Positions 22,630 through 35,705 of a DNA stretch of 64,000 nt are shown here, piece by piece. Source of the DNA: Epiperipatus broadwayi (lineage: Eukaryota > Onychophora > Udeonychophora > Euonychophora > Peripatidae); assembly GCA_028023455.1 (NCBI GenBank), contig JAQFVV010012531.1:1676001-1740000 (forward strand), given 5' to 3'. The stretch's first letter is position 1. Every line of letters begins with the position of its first letter. Position numbers and translations under genes: made by a program. The notes beneath the pieces are model-generated. The model searched no databases and had not been told where the DNA came from. It saw only the letters and a list, made by a program, of their open reading frames with translations.

Positions 22630-25190
22630 AACAATAGTTCCAATATTCAGTACTATATTCTCACATTTTTTAGATTCAGCTGTGATATTATCTGTGAAAT
22701 TTGTGTTTATTTATCATAATATGGATATAAATTTATCAAGAGATGTAACAATTTATAATTGAAAAAGTGCAATTTCTCTAGCTAAAACCAAAATTTTTGG
22801 CCATAGTTGTGTTGTTAGAATAGCAGCCACAATTCCAGATATACAATGATTTCGCATACCACAACAAAAAACAAACAAATGAAAATAATAAACTAGACTT
22901 TATTCTTTGCTCAGCGTTAAGTATATATACTTAAATTAAATGATATCAAAATAAATACACCAAGAAAGGTTTAATTAAAAACAATTACATCAATATGCAT
23001 TTAAAAATCAGTTATAATTCAATTTGTATTTATCTGAATAAATTTTTTTATTAATACACGCCTTATTTACCAATTAATTGATAAATAAATATTAATAGCT
23101 AAACAGGTTTTTAACGATTTTATTCCGTTTTTATTAATATTATAATAAAAAATGTGACAAATATACTAACTGTATATTTCAAATAATATTGTTCAGAGGC
23201 TAGCCTATTATGATTTTATTATTAGTGAGCATTAGATGACATAGAAATGAATGCTAGATAAGTAAGAAAATGTATAAAAATCTGTGAATTGCTGTTTTAT
23301 TGAAACAATAATAATATAATTTGTTTTATATGTGATCCATAATTACTAAAGATCAAGGTATTGAATATGAATAATATTTTAAAAATACTGATGGCATATA
23401 TACTATTGTTAAATGATTTTCACACAATTCAGAAACAATATACATTAGATTCCATAGATATCACCTATTTGTATTATAGTGTTGTAAATAAATTATTTCA
23501 CACACAAACAGTCTTACTAATTCATGCTGGATTTCCTAACAATGCATGGCACTTGCCAATAGCCTTTGTTAAGATATGATAGAGAGCTTGACAATTACAT
23601 TTTGTGTTTATTTGCAAACTAAAAAAATTACTATAACTCTAGGTAATACCACGAATGAACTTTATACAAATGTTTTTTTTTTTAAACTTCTTTCTTTATG
23701 CATCAACTCTACCTTTATTTTTACTTACTCCCATTCCCAATTACATCTAATATTATTACTGCCCTTCCAGATCATTGCAACGCCTCCAAAAACTGGTATC
23801 TCTCTCATTGGGAAGCGCTAGTTTAAATGAAAAATGAATTCACTTTTACTAAATTTAAATATAAATTGATTCAAATGAAACTACAAAATATCTTTATTTG
23901 AAATTTACTCTTGCTGTTTTCATTATATAATCTATATATCAATATAAGATCTTAGATGTCAAAATGAAGCAGATTCGTTTATTATCTAAACATAAAGGAT
24001 TTTAATAACAGAAAGCATTTGCATTTATGTAGCTAGAACTTTAAAGCCTCATCTCTTCAAGTATTACATATTTATCAGTACTGTAATATTTTAATATATA
24101 GGTACTTAATATGCAATAAGATACCATTTTTGAACAAAATAATGAATTGATATCAATAACAAATTATTTTTAATGAAGTAAAAATGTGCACATAGAATCA
24201 TGGTTGTTGAAAGCGAATCTTTTTTTGATCTTGTGATAAGGCCCAAACTAGAACCTTCATTATTTGGTATAAATAATGTGTTTTATATTATACTAGAACA
24301 ATAGTATTAAAAGAGTTCTCCTGATTTTCTAGCTTTCTTCCAACAATAATTTGCTGGATTAAATGAACATGTAATAATATATCAATATTATACCTTTTAA
24401 CCTTTTTATTATAAACTTTCCATGTTTTTGGAAGAATATCAGTTGATGAATCTTAATATTGAATACATAGATAGATTGACATTCATTTGAACTCTTCTTA
24501 TTCAAAATTTTTTATTATCCACACAAAATTGTTTTGATTTATTATTTTTCACACTCTTATATAAAAGTTATATGCTGATATTATCATAAGCATATTCTCT
24601 TCTATATTTTAAAGGGTTATATTGTTAATAATAAAATATATTTATACATGATATAAAAAGTATTTATAATAAATGGAATAATAAGCTTCCAAGCATGAAC
24701 TAATCTAATACAATTTGTCTATCAAGATCATAAATGAATAGTAGATTAGACAATGATATTTAATAGGACAAATGTAAAAATCAAGGAGATGTTCTCATGG
24801 TCATATTTGCCATATTTAAATATATAAGACAGAATTAATTCCTACTCATTTAATAATCTTGCAAAAACACAAACAAATAGTAAATATATAAAAATCAAAT
24901 TCTACAGTGCTAATAATGTGCAATAATTGGAGCAATAAACTTCCAAATATTAATTCTATTTATGCAAAAAAATTTAGCAGCTAAAACAATCAATCTGCTT
25001 TGCATTTGAAAAATGGATCCATTATAGATAATAAAGTTAATATTTATTTAAATATTAAATTGAATTTGGGTTTATAATGAAGATGTGAGAAGACAATTTA
25101 TTGTTAAAGCTCCAAAAGTTCACAAATCCTAAAAAGCTCTGAAACCAAAGATTTCAGTTAATGATAATCTAACAGTATATTTGCCATTAT
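22630..25190. other. Gene-less stretch, 2.5 kb
   Basis: The stretch is very AT-rich. Short open frames at 23361-23579 and 23576-23821 have no domain or splice context. The only repeat noted is the faint dispersed one at 24840-24990. Confidence 0.35.
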
Positions 25191-25196
25191 ATTGTA

Positions 25197-25281
25197 TATA
25201 CTACTACTACTACTACTACTACTACTGCTACTACTACTACTACTGCTACTACTACTATTACTGCTACTACTACTACTACTG

Positions 25282-25355
<74 letters not shown>
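25197..25355. repeat. Compound (CTA)n-(TAA)n microsatellite
   Basis: An imperfect CTA array with several CTG interruptions runs to about 25325 and switches to pure TAA to about 25355. The open frame through it would be poly-leucine and then poly-isoleucine, and is an artefact of the repeat. Confidence 0.95.
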
Positions 25356-25356
<1 letters not shown>

Positions 25357-25524
25357 TTTAAAATATATGGATATTTCTATAATCGTACAGCAACCTTAAG
25401 CAGTAATAATAAAAACATATACATTTACTGATTAGTTTTTTCTTTAACCTGCTTTAAAATATGCAAATTTTAATATTTTATTAAACATTTTAATATAAAA
25501 ATAAGAAAAAATATATATAATATC

Positions 25525-25800
25525 TTATAATAAATGCTTTTATTTATTATGGACTAAAAAGCCAAAAAATAATTATTTCTTCAATTACAATTGAGGTTTA
25601 TATATTTCACTTAAAATAACAGCTTGGGGTGTTCAGAATTTAATCAATTTAATCCCTTGTAAAAAAGTTGTGATTGAATTAATTAATTTCTGGAGACCCC
25701 AACTTTTACTTCAAGTTAATTATAAAAATTCCAATTGTTGTTGAAGAAAAAATTACTTTTTGACTTATTAATTCACAGTAAATAAAAGTATTTATTATAA
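25525..25800. repeat. Palindromic MITE with about 75-bp terminal inverted repeats
   Basis: The left arm starting TTATAATAAATGC and the right arm ending in TTTATTATAA are inverted copies over roughly 75 bp, including GCCAAAAAATAATTATTTCT and TTCAATTACAATTG on the left. The centre is unrelated AT-rich DNA. There is no coding capacity. A related copy lies at 44650-44872. Confidence 0.7.
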
Positions 25801-26189
25801 AATATTTTATATATATATTATTTTTAAGTTTTTAATATTCACATAGTAATAAAATCACTTATTGTAATATATATATTATTTTTAATTTGTTTAGTATTTG
25901 AATATTTTTTGCAATTATTCCAATTCAAAATAAAAATTAAAACTATATTGAAGTCTGCCCAATTCTTGAAAGAAAAATTGTATATATTAATCAAAGATAA
26001 TTTACAATATTAATATTGTTTTGTTTATGAAGAAAGCTTTTTTTTTAAAAAAATCAACTTTTACAGTCAAAATAAAATAAAATTTCATATACTTTTTTAA
26101 AAAAGAAAACTTTTGAAATCAAGAGCAATCAAAATTTGTTTTTATTTCTATTTTAAATGATTGCCATAACACTTTTTAATCTAAGCTTT

Positions 26190-26445
26190 TATATGTATAC
26201 TGCTCTCTTATGTGCATCACTGAAAACTGACTGAACTAATATCAATGTATTTGAAATTTGGTGTGTGAACACTTCTATAGTAAACAAAGGCACTGTCCTG
26301 AAATATATCATTGTCCTTGATTTCTAAGATATGTACAAAATTTGAAGGGAATCCATTTCATATAAGTATATTAATTTTGATTTCAAAATTTTGTCTAAAC
26401 AAACAGAGTTTCTAAGTTAAATAAAAGCATTTAATGAAGAACATT
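26190..26445 (+). repeat. Dispersed repeat, copy 1
   Basis: The reverse complement of 44055-44310 matches this stretch, with shared blocks such as TATGTACAAAATTT and AACAAACAGAGTTTCTAA. Together with the palindrome at 25525-25800, it keeps the same relative order and spacing as the second locus, so the whole 25525-26445 unit is probably one ~0.9-kb repeat. Confidence 0.6.
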
Positions 26446-26449
26446 TCCT

Positions 26450-28530
26450 GATTAAAATCCGCTGTCCCCTTTTGCTTTTTATAATGAGAGCCAGCTTATT
26501 TATTGATTGATTTATTTTATTCTTATTTTTATAATGTTTCATAAGAATTAACATTTAAATACAATACTTTTTTAAAAATCAGCAAAAAGCTAATTATTTC
26601 AATTGTTTTATTGCTTTTCTTTTAAATAAACAAAAAAAAAAAAAACTCCATAAATTATATAAAATTATTGGAATAAGAAAAAAAGAAATATCTATTCCAT
26701 TTGTGATTATTAGACTTATTAATTCACTGGTAATTACAGAATACTGGTTTTTTTTTAAAATTATACATTATATCAATTTATTTACTATACTGCATTTGTT
26801 ACTATTTTCTTAAGGTCTCCATATTCAAAGTATGCAAAAATGTTATTCCAGTAAATTATTCTAAAATTATAAAATTCAATTTTATAAAAATTAAAAAAAA
26901 AAGCAACTTTATAATTTTGAATAGAATTCAACAAATTTTAAAAACTCAAATTATTGACTGCAGTTGTATAAAAAATATACATTTCTATTCTTAGGTATAA
27001 AAAATGAAAGATATTATTACACACTTATTTAGATAGAATAAGCATATAAAGATTAGCTTTTTCATTTAAAGTTTTCAATAGTTAATTGCCATAGCAACTT
27101 AAATATTCATTGAAAAAGATTATATAATAGGACCCCTAAATACCATTTACTTTCAAGACTGCCATTGTCAATAAAATCCATGGATAGTACCAATGCTATA
27201 TAATATAAATACATACAATATAGATGTTTTAATGTACACAACCATACACACACATATATAATATGTACACTTCTATAACATATTTTAATTTAAAAATTAC
27301 ATATACATTCTTTAACAAAAATAATTAACAAAAAAGAAAAATAATATACTATATTTATTTTATATTTATATAACCCTCATGTCTGAGTTTACAAATGTTG
27401 TTTAATGCAAATATTTTTTGTATAAATTTTATATGTATTTTAAAATGTTAAAAAGAAAATAAGTGTAAAGATAAAATGCACTATTACTTTGTTTTAAAAA
27501 TAAACAATATTTTTTTATTTAAAACAAAAATGTTCTGGTAACCAACAGAAAATTTTGAAATTAGTCTGCTTTTTAAGAAACTGGGAAAGGAATTATAATG
27601 CCACATCATGATAATATTTCTTGCTATTAAGAAGTCAATGAAATTTTAAATTAATATCATGCATTTAATAAAGTAGAAAGTCATTTAGAATGCTTTCTTT
27701 GACTTTTAGAATAGTGTAGCTGTTGACAAAAATATGAATTAAAATTTAATCTTGATTTTACCAATCTATTCAGCATTATTGAGCACTAAAGAAATACCTA
27801 ACATTTGCTTGCTGAAGAAAGAAGACAACTAGTCATCTAAAGTTATTATTTCACGAAAAAATATTTCTATAAATTAACCTGTGAATCTACTTATTTTAAA
27901 ATGCTCAGAAGAAACTGCTTCAGAAAGAACTAAAGGAAGCTAAAATCTTATATTACCAGAATGCATTAAAGTTTAAAGATAAATGGTCATGATCTTATAA
28001 TTAAAGATACAAAATATACACATGGTCTCACAAGGACATTAAAATAGATCAACTGAACTTTCTATAGATATCTTCAAAGTGATTGTAAGTTATAAATATT
28101 TTTTCCTCTCAAGCATCATTGCCATATAAGTTTATTAATTTGTAAATATGTAAATATTTTTTATTATCAGTCTTTAATTAATGTTTTTGTTATTGTTAAT
28201 AATTTTATTGTCATTTTTTATCTGAACCAAACTAATTATTTATTCGTTAATGCAATAACTTATTAGGCGGAGAGAGACAACAATCAGGAAATATGATTGA
28301 ATGTGTATAGAACCTTGTTTTATGCATATTCAATTTGATCATTACTCATGACTAGAAGTTATTTGTCAATTAAAAATAAATTGTATTCTGTCATTCCATC
28401 ATTTACATAGTCACCCATTACCTGTCCTTAAATTTTCCTAGATGAAAATTTACATGACAAATAATTTTTTATTATTTAATTATCTGAATTCATTACCAAT
28501 TGTTCATTTGGGTGCTTACCATTACTATAT
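26450..28530. other. Gene-less stretch, 2.1 kb
   Basis: AT-rich sequence with A- and T-runs. No coding, RNA gene or named repeat was supported. Confidence 0.35.
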
Positions 28531-28536
28531 ATATAT

Positions 28537-28562
28537 TGTAACGAACACAGACGTTCGTTACA
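28537..28562. other. Perfect terminal hairpin of LTR-like unit
   Basis: Ten paired bases with a six-base loop. It contains the inferred LTR end sequence and its complement next to each other. A similar but 9-bp hairpin starts the LTR at 60770. Confidence 0.8.
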
Positions 28563-30763
28563 TTGTTTTTTTTTTTATTTATTAAACATGAAAGTAAATT
28601 AAAAAGTTCGCATTTAAAATTTTTCTTTAAGAATTAAAAATTGAAATTAAATATCATCTTAAACTCTTATATATTAAATCGCACAGATATAAAAAATTAT
28701 TAAAATAAAACTGTATTAAAAATAGAAAAGGTATTTTAAAAACAAAAACTTAAAAAGATTTGGAGATAAAATTATATCTTTAAATTTATCTTTAAATATA
28801 TCTTTGATTTGGAAAACAGGTTAATTAATCAGAAATGGAAATGATAAATTTAATTAGTCAAATGTAAACCAGCCTTGGGCATTTAAATGTAAAAACATGG
28901 GTCAGATAGGAAAACAATAGAAACAAATAGCCAATGAAAGAAATCCATTGGGAAATCGGACCTCAACGAAAAGGATCATCGCATCGATGACGTAATGTAA
29001 ATGCAATCCTTCAAATGAATATAAAAGGACAAAGGTTGAAAATTATGAGGATTGATTATTGATTATTACGATGTGACAATATGCATTAGTACGGAGTTGA
29101 GGTGAGGGAATTGACAGACGCACGGTCAATTCTTTCAGCTGTTAAAGAAAAGAGAAATGAACTATCGTTTCCTACATTGAGGACCAATTGAACTAAAAAA
29201 CCTCCGAATGAATAAATAAAACAACGGCTAAATGGATACCAATCTTTTGAGGACGGCGTGGGAATTCCCGTTCAAACTTACAAACGACAGATAAAGATGA
29301 ACTGTTTAAAACCGTAAGAACTTTACAATTAATGAACATTAAATTTAAAAACTTTTCATATTTAAAATAATTGCATTAGTTTCCTATCTGACTAAAGTAG
29401 TTAAAATGTTATTTGATGTATTTTTTTATTTATTTGTGTAAAATCATTTCCATTTATTTAACTTTGTTCTTTAAGTTTATTTATGATTTCTGTTTTCCGA
29501 TGAATTAAAATATATCAATGTTAAACTTAAGTCGGGCGTGAATGGCTGTATAGATTTGTAAAGTTATATTAGGGGAGGGTAATCTTAGGTTATTTGTTTC
29601 GTGGTTAAATTGGGTCAATGGATTGGATATATTGGTGTGATTAGTAGATGTAATATTGATTCGCTACGGGCAGAATCGCTTCATACGCCGCACACTTCCG
29701 TTTGCCTATGGAAGGAATTATAAGTCGGATACCGCAGTTCCTTTCTATGGAGTTTTTTGTTTTATTGCTCTTCTTTGCAGATAGATGTAATATTCCTATC
29801 TCATAAGAGGCAATTTCTTCTCTTAACCTTTTGTGCTGCCGTATTTTATTACATTGAATACATCGATATATCAGATGAATTGATGCCAGTTTGACTACGA
29901 ATTTTAGTCTAAGGTTAAATAGGGATAGAATGTTTATTTTCAAAAGCAAATTTATCTGGTCTATTCATACTCGACCCTAAATAAAAATGCATTAAATTTA
30001 AGTTGTTTATAGATGCTTGCATGGATTGTTTATTGGTTAACTATGTTTTGCGTTTCCATATTTGATCAAAATATATAGACATTCGATAAATAATGATACC
30101 TTACGGTGAGTATCTAAAATGTATTTATTCGGATGTCTTTTAAATTATTGGTGACAATGCAAGTATCTTATGGTGAATACTAATGGGTTACGTATAAATT
30201 TCCCTCCGCAATTGTCAGTAATCAATAATTTTGTATTTTGATCGTTTATGTTTATTTTGAAATGTTTTTGACCGTGGAATCTATGTAACCGATCTATATT
30301 CAACATTATAAACAAGCTTTCATAAATTTATCTGTGCGAACTTAATTAAAAATGTAAAATTAGAATATAATAGTAATTAAATGTAAATTAAAGTCAAAAA
30401 TCAAAGTTAAAAATGTAGGTTAAATTTTGAAATGTAAAACTAATACTAAAATAATTTTAAATCTTATATATATGTGCATAAATAAATGTTTGTATGTTAA
30501 TTACTGGCAGTGGCTTATTTTATTTATTTTTTAATGTTGAAATCTAATTAGATAAGATATGATATTATTTAATCTCTGCTATTCCACTGAGCTAGTGACA
30601 TGGGCTAACGACCGGAAACAAAATATAAAAAAAGAAGAAAAAAAATTTTTTTTTTTTTTTTGGACTTACATATCTGCCTACTTTATAAATTTTTCTAGGT
30701 TCAAATGCCTAGATGGCGCCCTGTAGTGCAGTTTACGTGAAGTCTCCTCCCCGGATCGTTACA
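28537..30763 (+). repeat. Long LTR-like unit starting with a perfect hairpin
   Basis: The unit starts TGTAACGA and ends TCGTTACA, an 8-bp terminal inverted repeat of the TG...CA type. The first 26 nt form a perfect hairpin: TGTAACGAAC, 6-nt loop, GTTCGTTACA. A TATA-box-like TATAAAAGG lies near 29021 and an AATAAA-type signal near 29209. The interior at 28900-29330 has a more balanced base composition than its surroundings. Both flanks are (AT)n, so a target duplication cannot be distinguished from the repeat. A solo LTR is the best reading; a DNA transposon with short inverted ends is possible. No coding frame inside shows a domain. Confidence 0.5.
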
Positions 30764-32002
30764 ATATATATATATTGTGGCAGAATGGGTTCAAACCCAG
30801 TCATAAATAATATTATTATTTAGTATTTAAACATGTATGTAGATATATAATATTTAATTTTTTTATTACTTGGTGGTGATTACAAATACATAAACGCAGA
30901 TGAGGGACTCTGTCATTTTGAAATGATGTATATGTGCGTGTGACAAATATGTGTATGAATAGTTGAAAAGAGAGAAATGAGATTTTTGTTTCATGTTTAA
31001 AAAAACTAGAAATTTCCCGCAGAAATGAGATTTAATTTTCTTTTATATACAATAAAAGCTATGATAAAAGTTTTCACACGTCAACCAGATCTGGTTAGTC
31101 AATATTGAAACAGGAAGTGAAATCAAAAGAAACTTCTAGAAACAAATGGAGGGGGTTATAAAAGAGAGTCACCCATAATGCACTGGTATTTGGCCCTGCA
31201 GAGTTACAGCCATAACAGCAAAATCGTAAATCCAAAATATTAAAAGTTTTTAATATTTTTCTTATATAATGGCGGATCCAAAAGAAATGTCGGGATAAGG
31301 GCATACCATGTCGGATTCAAACCCCTAATTCCAACCAACTGTAGCTGCCTCGCCCAATAAGACCAAGATGCCTCGGAATAAAACATAATTCCCAATGTGG
31401 AACCAAGCTGAACCTCATCAACCAACGGACATGAAGATCGGGAACCTTTGCATTGAATTACCTGTTATTATCTGTGGTGAACGGAACTCTTTAAAATAAA
31501 TAAATCTGCTTCCACTAATTCCCCGGGGAAATTCAGGTAAAGAACTTTAAATACTGATTTTTCCTTTCATTTATGAGAAAGAAAATTTTACTGTTTATAA
31601 TAAATGAAGGTGACAATCTAAGCTAACTTAATGAAATTTTGTTAAAGTCTTATTTAATTGCAGACATAAATAATGAAATTATTGTTGGAGGTCATGTGAA
31701 ATAAACTTTTCTTAGTATTGACCTTCACTACTTGATTTATGTGTGATAAATCTATTGGAAAGAATGGCATATGTGTGCGTATCGAAATGACAGAGTAATA
31801 ATTACATTTTATAATATTAAATATAAAAAGAAAAGTAGAGTGTTGAATTATTTATTTATTTTTTTTAGATCAAAGAATAATAATTATCTTTAAAAGTCTT
31901 TAATAAAACTGATTTGATAATGAAACTCAAAATAAATCTTATTGTGATATTTTCTTTGCAGATCCATTTTTTTGTGTGTGGGTGTGTTTAAAAAAACTCT
32001 TG

Positions 32003-32055
32003 GTAATACAGCATCGATTGATCCACACCATAAGATGGCGCTGTTGCTAGTGAAA
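32003..32055 (+). repeat. Inverted repeat, left arm
   Basis: The block ACAGCATCGATTGATCCA and its flanks are repeated in reverse complement at 32890-32955. The block CATAAGACG/CATAAGATG is also shared. The arms lie about 0.85 kb apart around a poly(T)-rich core, as in a fold-back element. Confidence 0.6.
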
Positions 32056-32889
32056 AACGAATAGATATAACGTTACCGGGCTGATTTGATTATTATTATT
32101 TTGTAATGTTATCGTGTTTTTTTTTTTTTTGGTTTGGATTTTTTTTTTTTTTTTTTGGGACCGTATTTTCTTTTTTTTTTAAATAAATAAATTGATTTTT
32201 AAATATTTTTTTTAATACGTTTTGTAAAAACCTTTTTTTTCTTTATTTTTTTGGTAAAACTTGTTTAACAAAATTGGATTATGGTTTTTTTTTTTTTTTT
32301 AAAGTAACTTTTTTTTTTTTTTTTCATTTTTGATTACGGTCTTCTTTTTTTTTTAAAGTAACTTTTTATATTTTTTTTGGCTTTTTACTTTCATTAAACT
32401 ACCACAAAGGCAGTTCTTCTGGATGAGGAGAATATTTCTCTGTTGAAGAAAGGCCACCGCATCTGCTTCTGTAGTCTGCCATTGAAATGTTTTGATCTTG
32501 AAAAAGTGACGGAAAGTGCACGACTTGATCATGAACTTTGCCGAATTGTGACTAACAATCCTCATTAACTGAATTCTGACCCCTGACAATGAAACCAGGG
32601 GTGTTTGGAAAATCGTTACAATTTTTACGAACAAAAATAAAAAATACATCGAAGCCAAAAAAAAAACAAAAACGTTATAATATAGTTTTCAACATTCAAA
32701 ATACAGAAACCTTCACATCATACGCTGTACAATAGTTAAGAGTAATGTCTATAGAGAGTCTTGCATACTCGTCGCTAATAATGTTTAACATACTAGAGAT
32801 GTTGGGGTAATGGGTGCACTTCAACATCTTAGCAGTTGAACAGTTTACTAGGCCGTAAGATCTATGAGCAGCCTTGTAAACAGCATATT

Positions 32890-32955
32890 TATGTGCTTTA
32901 ACGTAGAAACAGCACCGTCTTATGGCATGGATCAATCGATGCTGTACCAAACTCT
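32890..32955 (-). repeat. Inverted repeat, right arm
   Basis: Partner of 32003-32055. It lies in a segment (32690-33030) with noticeably less AT bias than its surroundings. Confidence 0.6.
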
Positions 32956-33374
32956 TAACCTCATTCATAGCTACTCCCGGCTGTGATGCCACCCGACCAT
33001 GAGACTGAGCTAGCTGATGGTCAAAACTCCTCTCACGTTACATAAGATAGTGTTCTTGTTGGTAATATATTCACATTGTGTAATTCTTATATTCGTATAA
33101 GATTGGGGCTTGGAGTCCTTCGGATGACCATAAATACATGTTGGGAATATATTACAGTTATGAGAATGAATCCAGAAGTTTTGAACAACAATATTTAAAT
33201 CAAAATCATTTTAATTAAATATAAATATGTGGGCACACATGTTTGCTATATTGTAGGTATATTCGGTAGTGTACTCTATCTAGTGAGAGATATGGGTTTT
33301 GTTACAATATATATATATATAATTAGTTTCCAACCAGTAACCACCTAAACATTCACAGTAAATATAGCACAAGG

Positions 33375-35705
33375 CAACCTTCACACCTTTAATGCTAGAA
33401 TTGGTAAACAAATGAAAGATGAAAGTGCTGTAGGTAATTTTGGTTATGGTAATAGAAATGAGAGAGGACATAGACTTGTGGAGTTTGCAGAAAAAGAAAA
33501 ACTTATATTTTGACTAACAGGAAATACATATTTCAAGATTGTAATGTTCTTAATAGATTTAACACAGGAAGTGATCATCGATTAGTAAGGTGCAAGATGC
33601 GTGTTAATGTAAAACTAGAAAGACAAAAATTGTTAAGAAAAACTATATTTACAGTTGATATTCCTAATCTTCAGAAACATTCTAATGAATTTAAATTAGA
33701 ACTTACAAATCGATTTCAAGTATTAGTAGATTTTGAACATGATTCAGATTTGAATGAAATTAATATGAAAATAACTGATACATTTTTAAAAACTGCAACA
33801 AAGATAGCTGGTAGACAAAAGCAGCAATTGACCAACAAAATTTCTATTGAAACTAGAGAATTTATGAAGAAAAGAAGAAATATGAAGATATACAAAAATG
33901 ATGCACTAAAAAGAATTGAATATCTCGAATTTTGTAAAATGGTGCGGAAAAGAGTTGAAAACAATATAAGAAAATATAACTGTGAACTAGCAAGAAAAGC
34001 TGTAGAAGAAAATAAAAGTCTTAAGAATGTAAAACAACATTTTGGTATTGGTAGGAAATTTATATCTGCAATAAGGAAAAAAGATGGAATTATTACTAAA
34101 AAGAGAGATGACATCATGAAATTGGTAGAAAATTTTTATCAAGAATTATATAGTAATAAAGAACAAGTACCTCCTATATCTATTACATCTTCCAAATTGC
34201 CCAGAATTTTAAATGAAGAAGTGAGAAATGCAATTAAATGTATGAAGAAAGGAAAGGCTCCAGGTAATGATGGAATTATAATTGATATATTAAAAGAAGC
34301 AGGTGAAGAAACAGAAAAAAATTTAGCAAAGTTATATACCAAATGTCTAAATGATAAAGATGTACCGGATGATTGGAAGAATGCAGTAATAATATTAATA
34401 TTTAAAAAAGGTGATAAAGAAGATATTAGAAATTACAGACCTATCAGCCTTTTATCAGTTTTATATAAAATTTTTACCAAAATAATTACAACTTGTCTAC
34501 AGAGAACATTGGATTTCCACCAACCAAGAGAACAAGCTGGATTTAAAAGTGGTTTTAGTACAGTAGATCATATTCAGGTAGTGAGAGAAGTTATAGAAAG
34601 GACAAATGAATATGAGTTGTCATTATGTTTTGGATTTGTAGATTATGAAAAGGCATTTGATTCTATAAACATTTCTTCAGTGATTAAAGCATTGGATCAT
34701 CAAGGTATAGATCCAGGATATTGTCATGTTTTAAAGAATATTTATAAAAATGCAACAGCAACAATTAGATTACATAATGATACTGGGAAAGTCAACATTG
34801 AGAAAGGTGTAAGACAAGGTGACTCCATATCTCCAAAACTTTTTACAGCAGTGCTGCAAGAAGTATTTTGTGGATTAAAATGGGAAACTAAAGGAGTGAA
34901 AGTAAATGGAGATTATCTAAGTCATTTAGATTTCGCAGATGATGTAGTTGTTTTTGCAAATAATGCTTCAGAGCTGCAGGAAATGTTGCAGGAGTTATCA
35001 GATGAAAGTAGGAAAGTAGGACTAAAGATAAATGTTAAAAAGACTAAAGTAATGTTTAATCGGTTTGCTCAAAATATGAAAATAAAGATTGATTATGATG
35101 AATTAGAAGAAGTTAACAGTTACAAATACCTTGGTCAGATTATTAATACAGATGGAAACATAATGGAAGAAATTAATCATAGAATTAAAATTGGTTGGAG
35201 TGCTTTTGGTAGAAATAACTTGATACTAAAAGGAAATATGCCTATGTGTTTGAAAAGGAAGGTTTTTAACAAATGTGTTTTACCAGTTCTTACTTATGGA
35301 TCTGAGACTTGGACACTTAATGGAAGAACAATACAGAGACTGCAGATGACTCAAAGAAGTATGGAAAGATGCATGTTGGGAATAACAAGAAGATATCGAA
35401 AATGCAATATATGGATAAGAGAACAAACAGGTGTTACAGACCTCATTGAAAAAATTAAAAGACTGAAGTGGAGTTGGGCTGGACATATTGCTAGAAAAGA
35501 TGATAATAGATGGACAATTGAAATCTTAAACTGGATTCCCAGATATTGTAAAAGACTCAGAAAGAGACCACATGTAAGATGGATGGATGAAAAAAAAAGT
35601 GTGCAGGGATGATGTGAAGAAGAGAAGCTAAAGATTGGAGAAGATGGATTGAACTTGGAGAGACCTTCATTCTGCAGTGGATTGATAATGGTTGATGATG
35701 AATAT
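33375..35705 (+). mobile_element. RTE-clade non-LTR retrotransposon, 5'-truncated
   Basis: The element begins inside the endonuclease domain (FNARIGKQMKDES and NERGHRLVEFAEKEKL at 33382-33500), continues through linker and reverse transcriptase, and ends after a tryptophan-rich C-terminus at a short TGATGATGA tail near 35690. Microsatellite-like tails rather than poly(A) are characteristic of RTE elements. The endonuclease lacks a block of about 25 residues just before LTNRKYIFQD, compared with the usual family layout. Upstream (33307-33370) is (AT)n and unrelated sequence, so this is a 5'-truncated insertion. Four further 3' ends of the same family are in the window (37380, 41793, 54700, 56800). 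Confidence 0.85.
33510..35612 (+). pseudogene. RTE reverse transcriptase, long open frame with frameshifted C-terminus
   Basis: About 700 codons are open without a stop. The first codon is TTG inside the endonuclease; there is no genuine start. The endonuclease end (TGSDHRLVRCKM, residues about 20-30) is followed by a basic linker. The RT fingers KKGDKEDIRNYRPIS lie around residue 300. The palm has VDYEKAFDSI (first catalytic Asp, residue 384), RQGDSISP (residue 435) and the FADD catalytic box (475-478). A C-terminal WSWAGHIARKDDNRWT block follows. Comparison with the fragment at 41793 shows a small deletion near 35590 that shifts the frame (GATGAAAAAAAAAG), so the last ~25 residues are lost. 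It is nearly intact and probably a young copy, but lacks most of the endonuclease. Confidence 0.85.

Larger units (their letters stand above)
30776..33306 (+). repeat. Long LTR-like unit related to the LTR at 60770
   Basis: The start (TGTGGCAGAATGGGTTCAAA) resembles that of the unit at 60770 (TGTAACAGGAACTGGGTTCA). The end (GGTTTTGTTACA) resembles that unit's end (GTTTTAGTTACA). A CATAAATACATG box lies about 175 bp before the end, where the 60770 unit has a TATA box. A second TATA-like box (TATAAAAGAG) is near 31157. The unit is flanked by (AT)n at both ends. Poly(T) expansion (32118-32360) and an internal inverted repeat (32003-32055 against 32890-32955) make it longer than its relative. The minus-strand frames at 32353-32658 and 32696-32992 show no firm domain. 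Confidence 0.45.

Noticed and set aside
25192-25431. 79-codon poly-leucine open frame
   Set aside because: It is a translation of the CTA/TAA microsatellite.
30780-30800. GGGTTCAAACCC as a tRNA T-arm
   Set aside because: No D-arm, anticodon arm or acceptor stem around it; the same block starts the related LTR at 60770, so it is part of the LTR.
32353-32992. Minus-strand frames that faintly recall histone H2B/H3 pieces (KMLKCTH, NISS, NCLC)
   Set aside because: The identities are few and scattered, alignment needs gaps in helices, and the frames overlap an inverted repeat inside an LTR-like unit.
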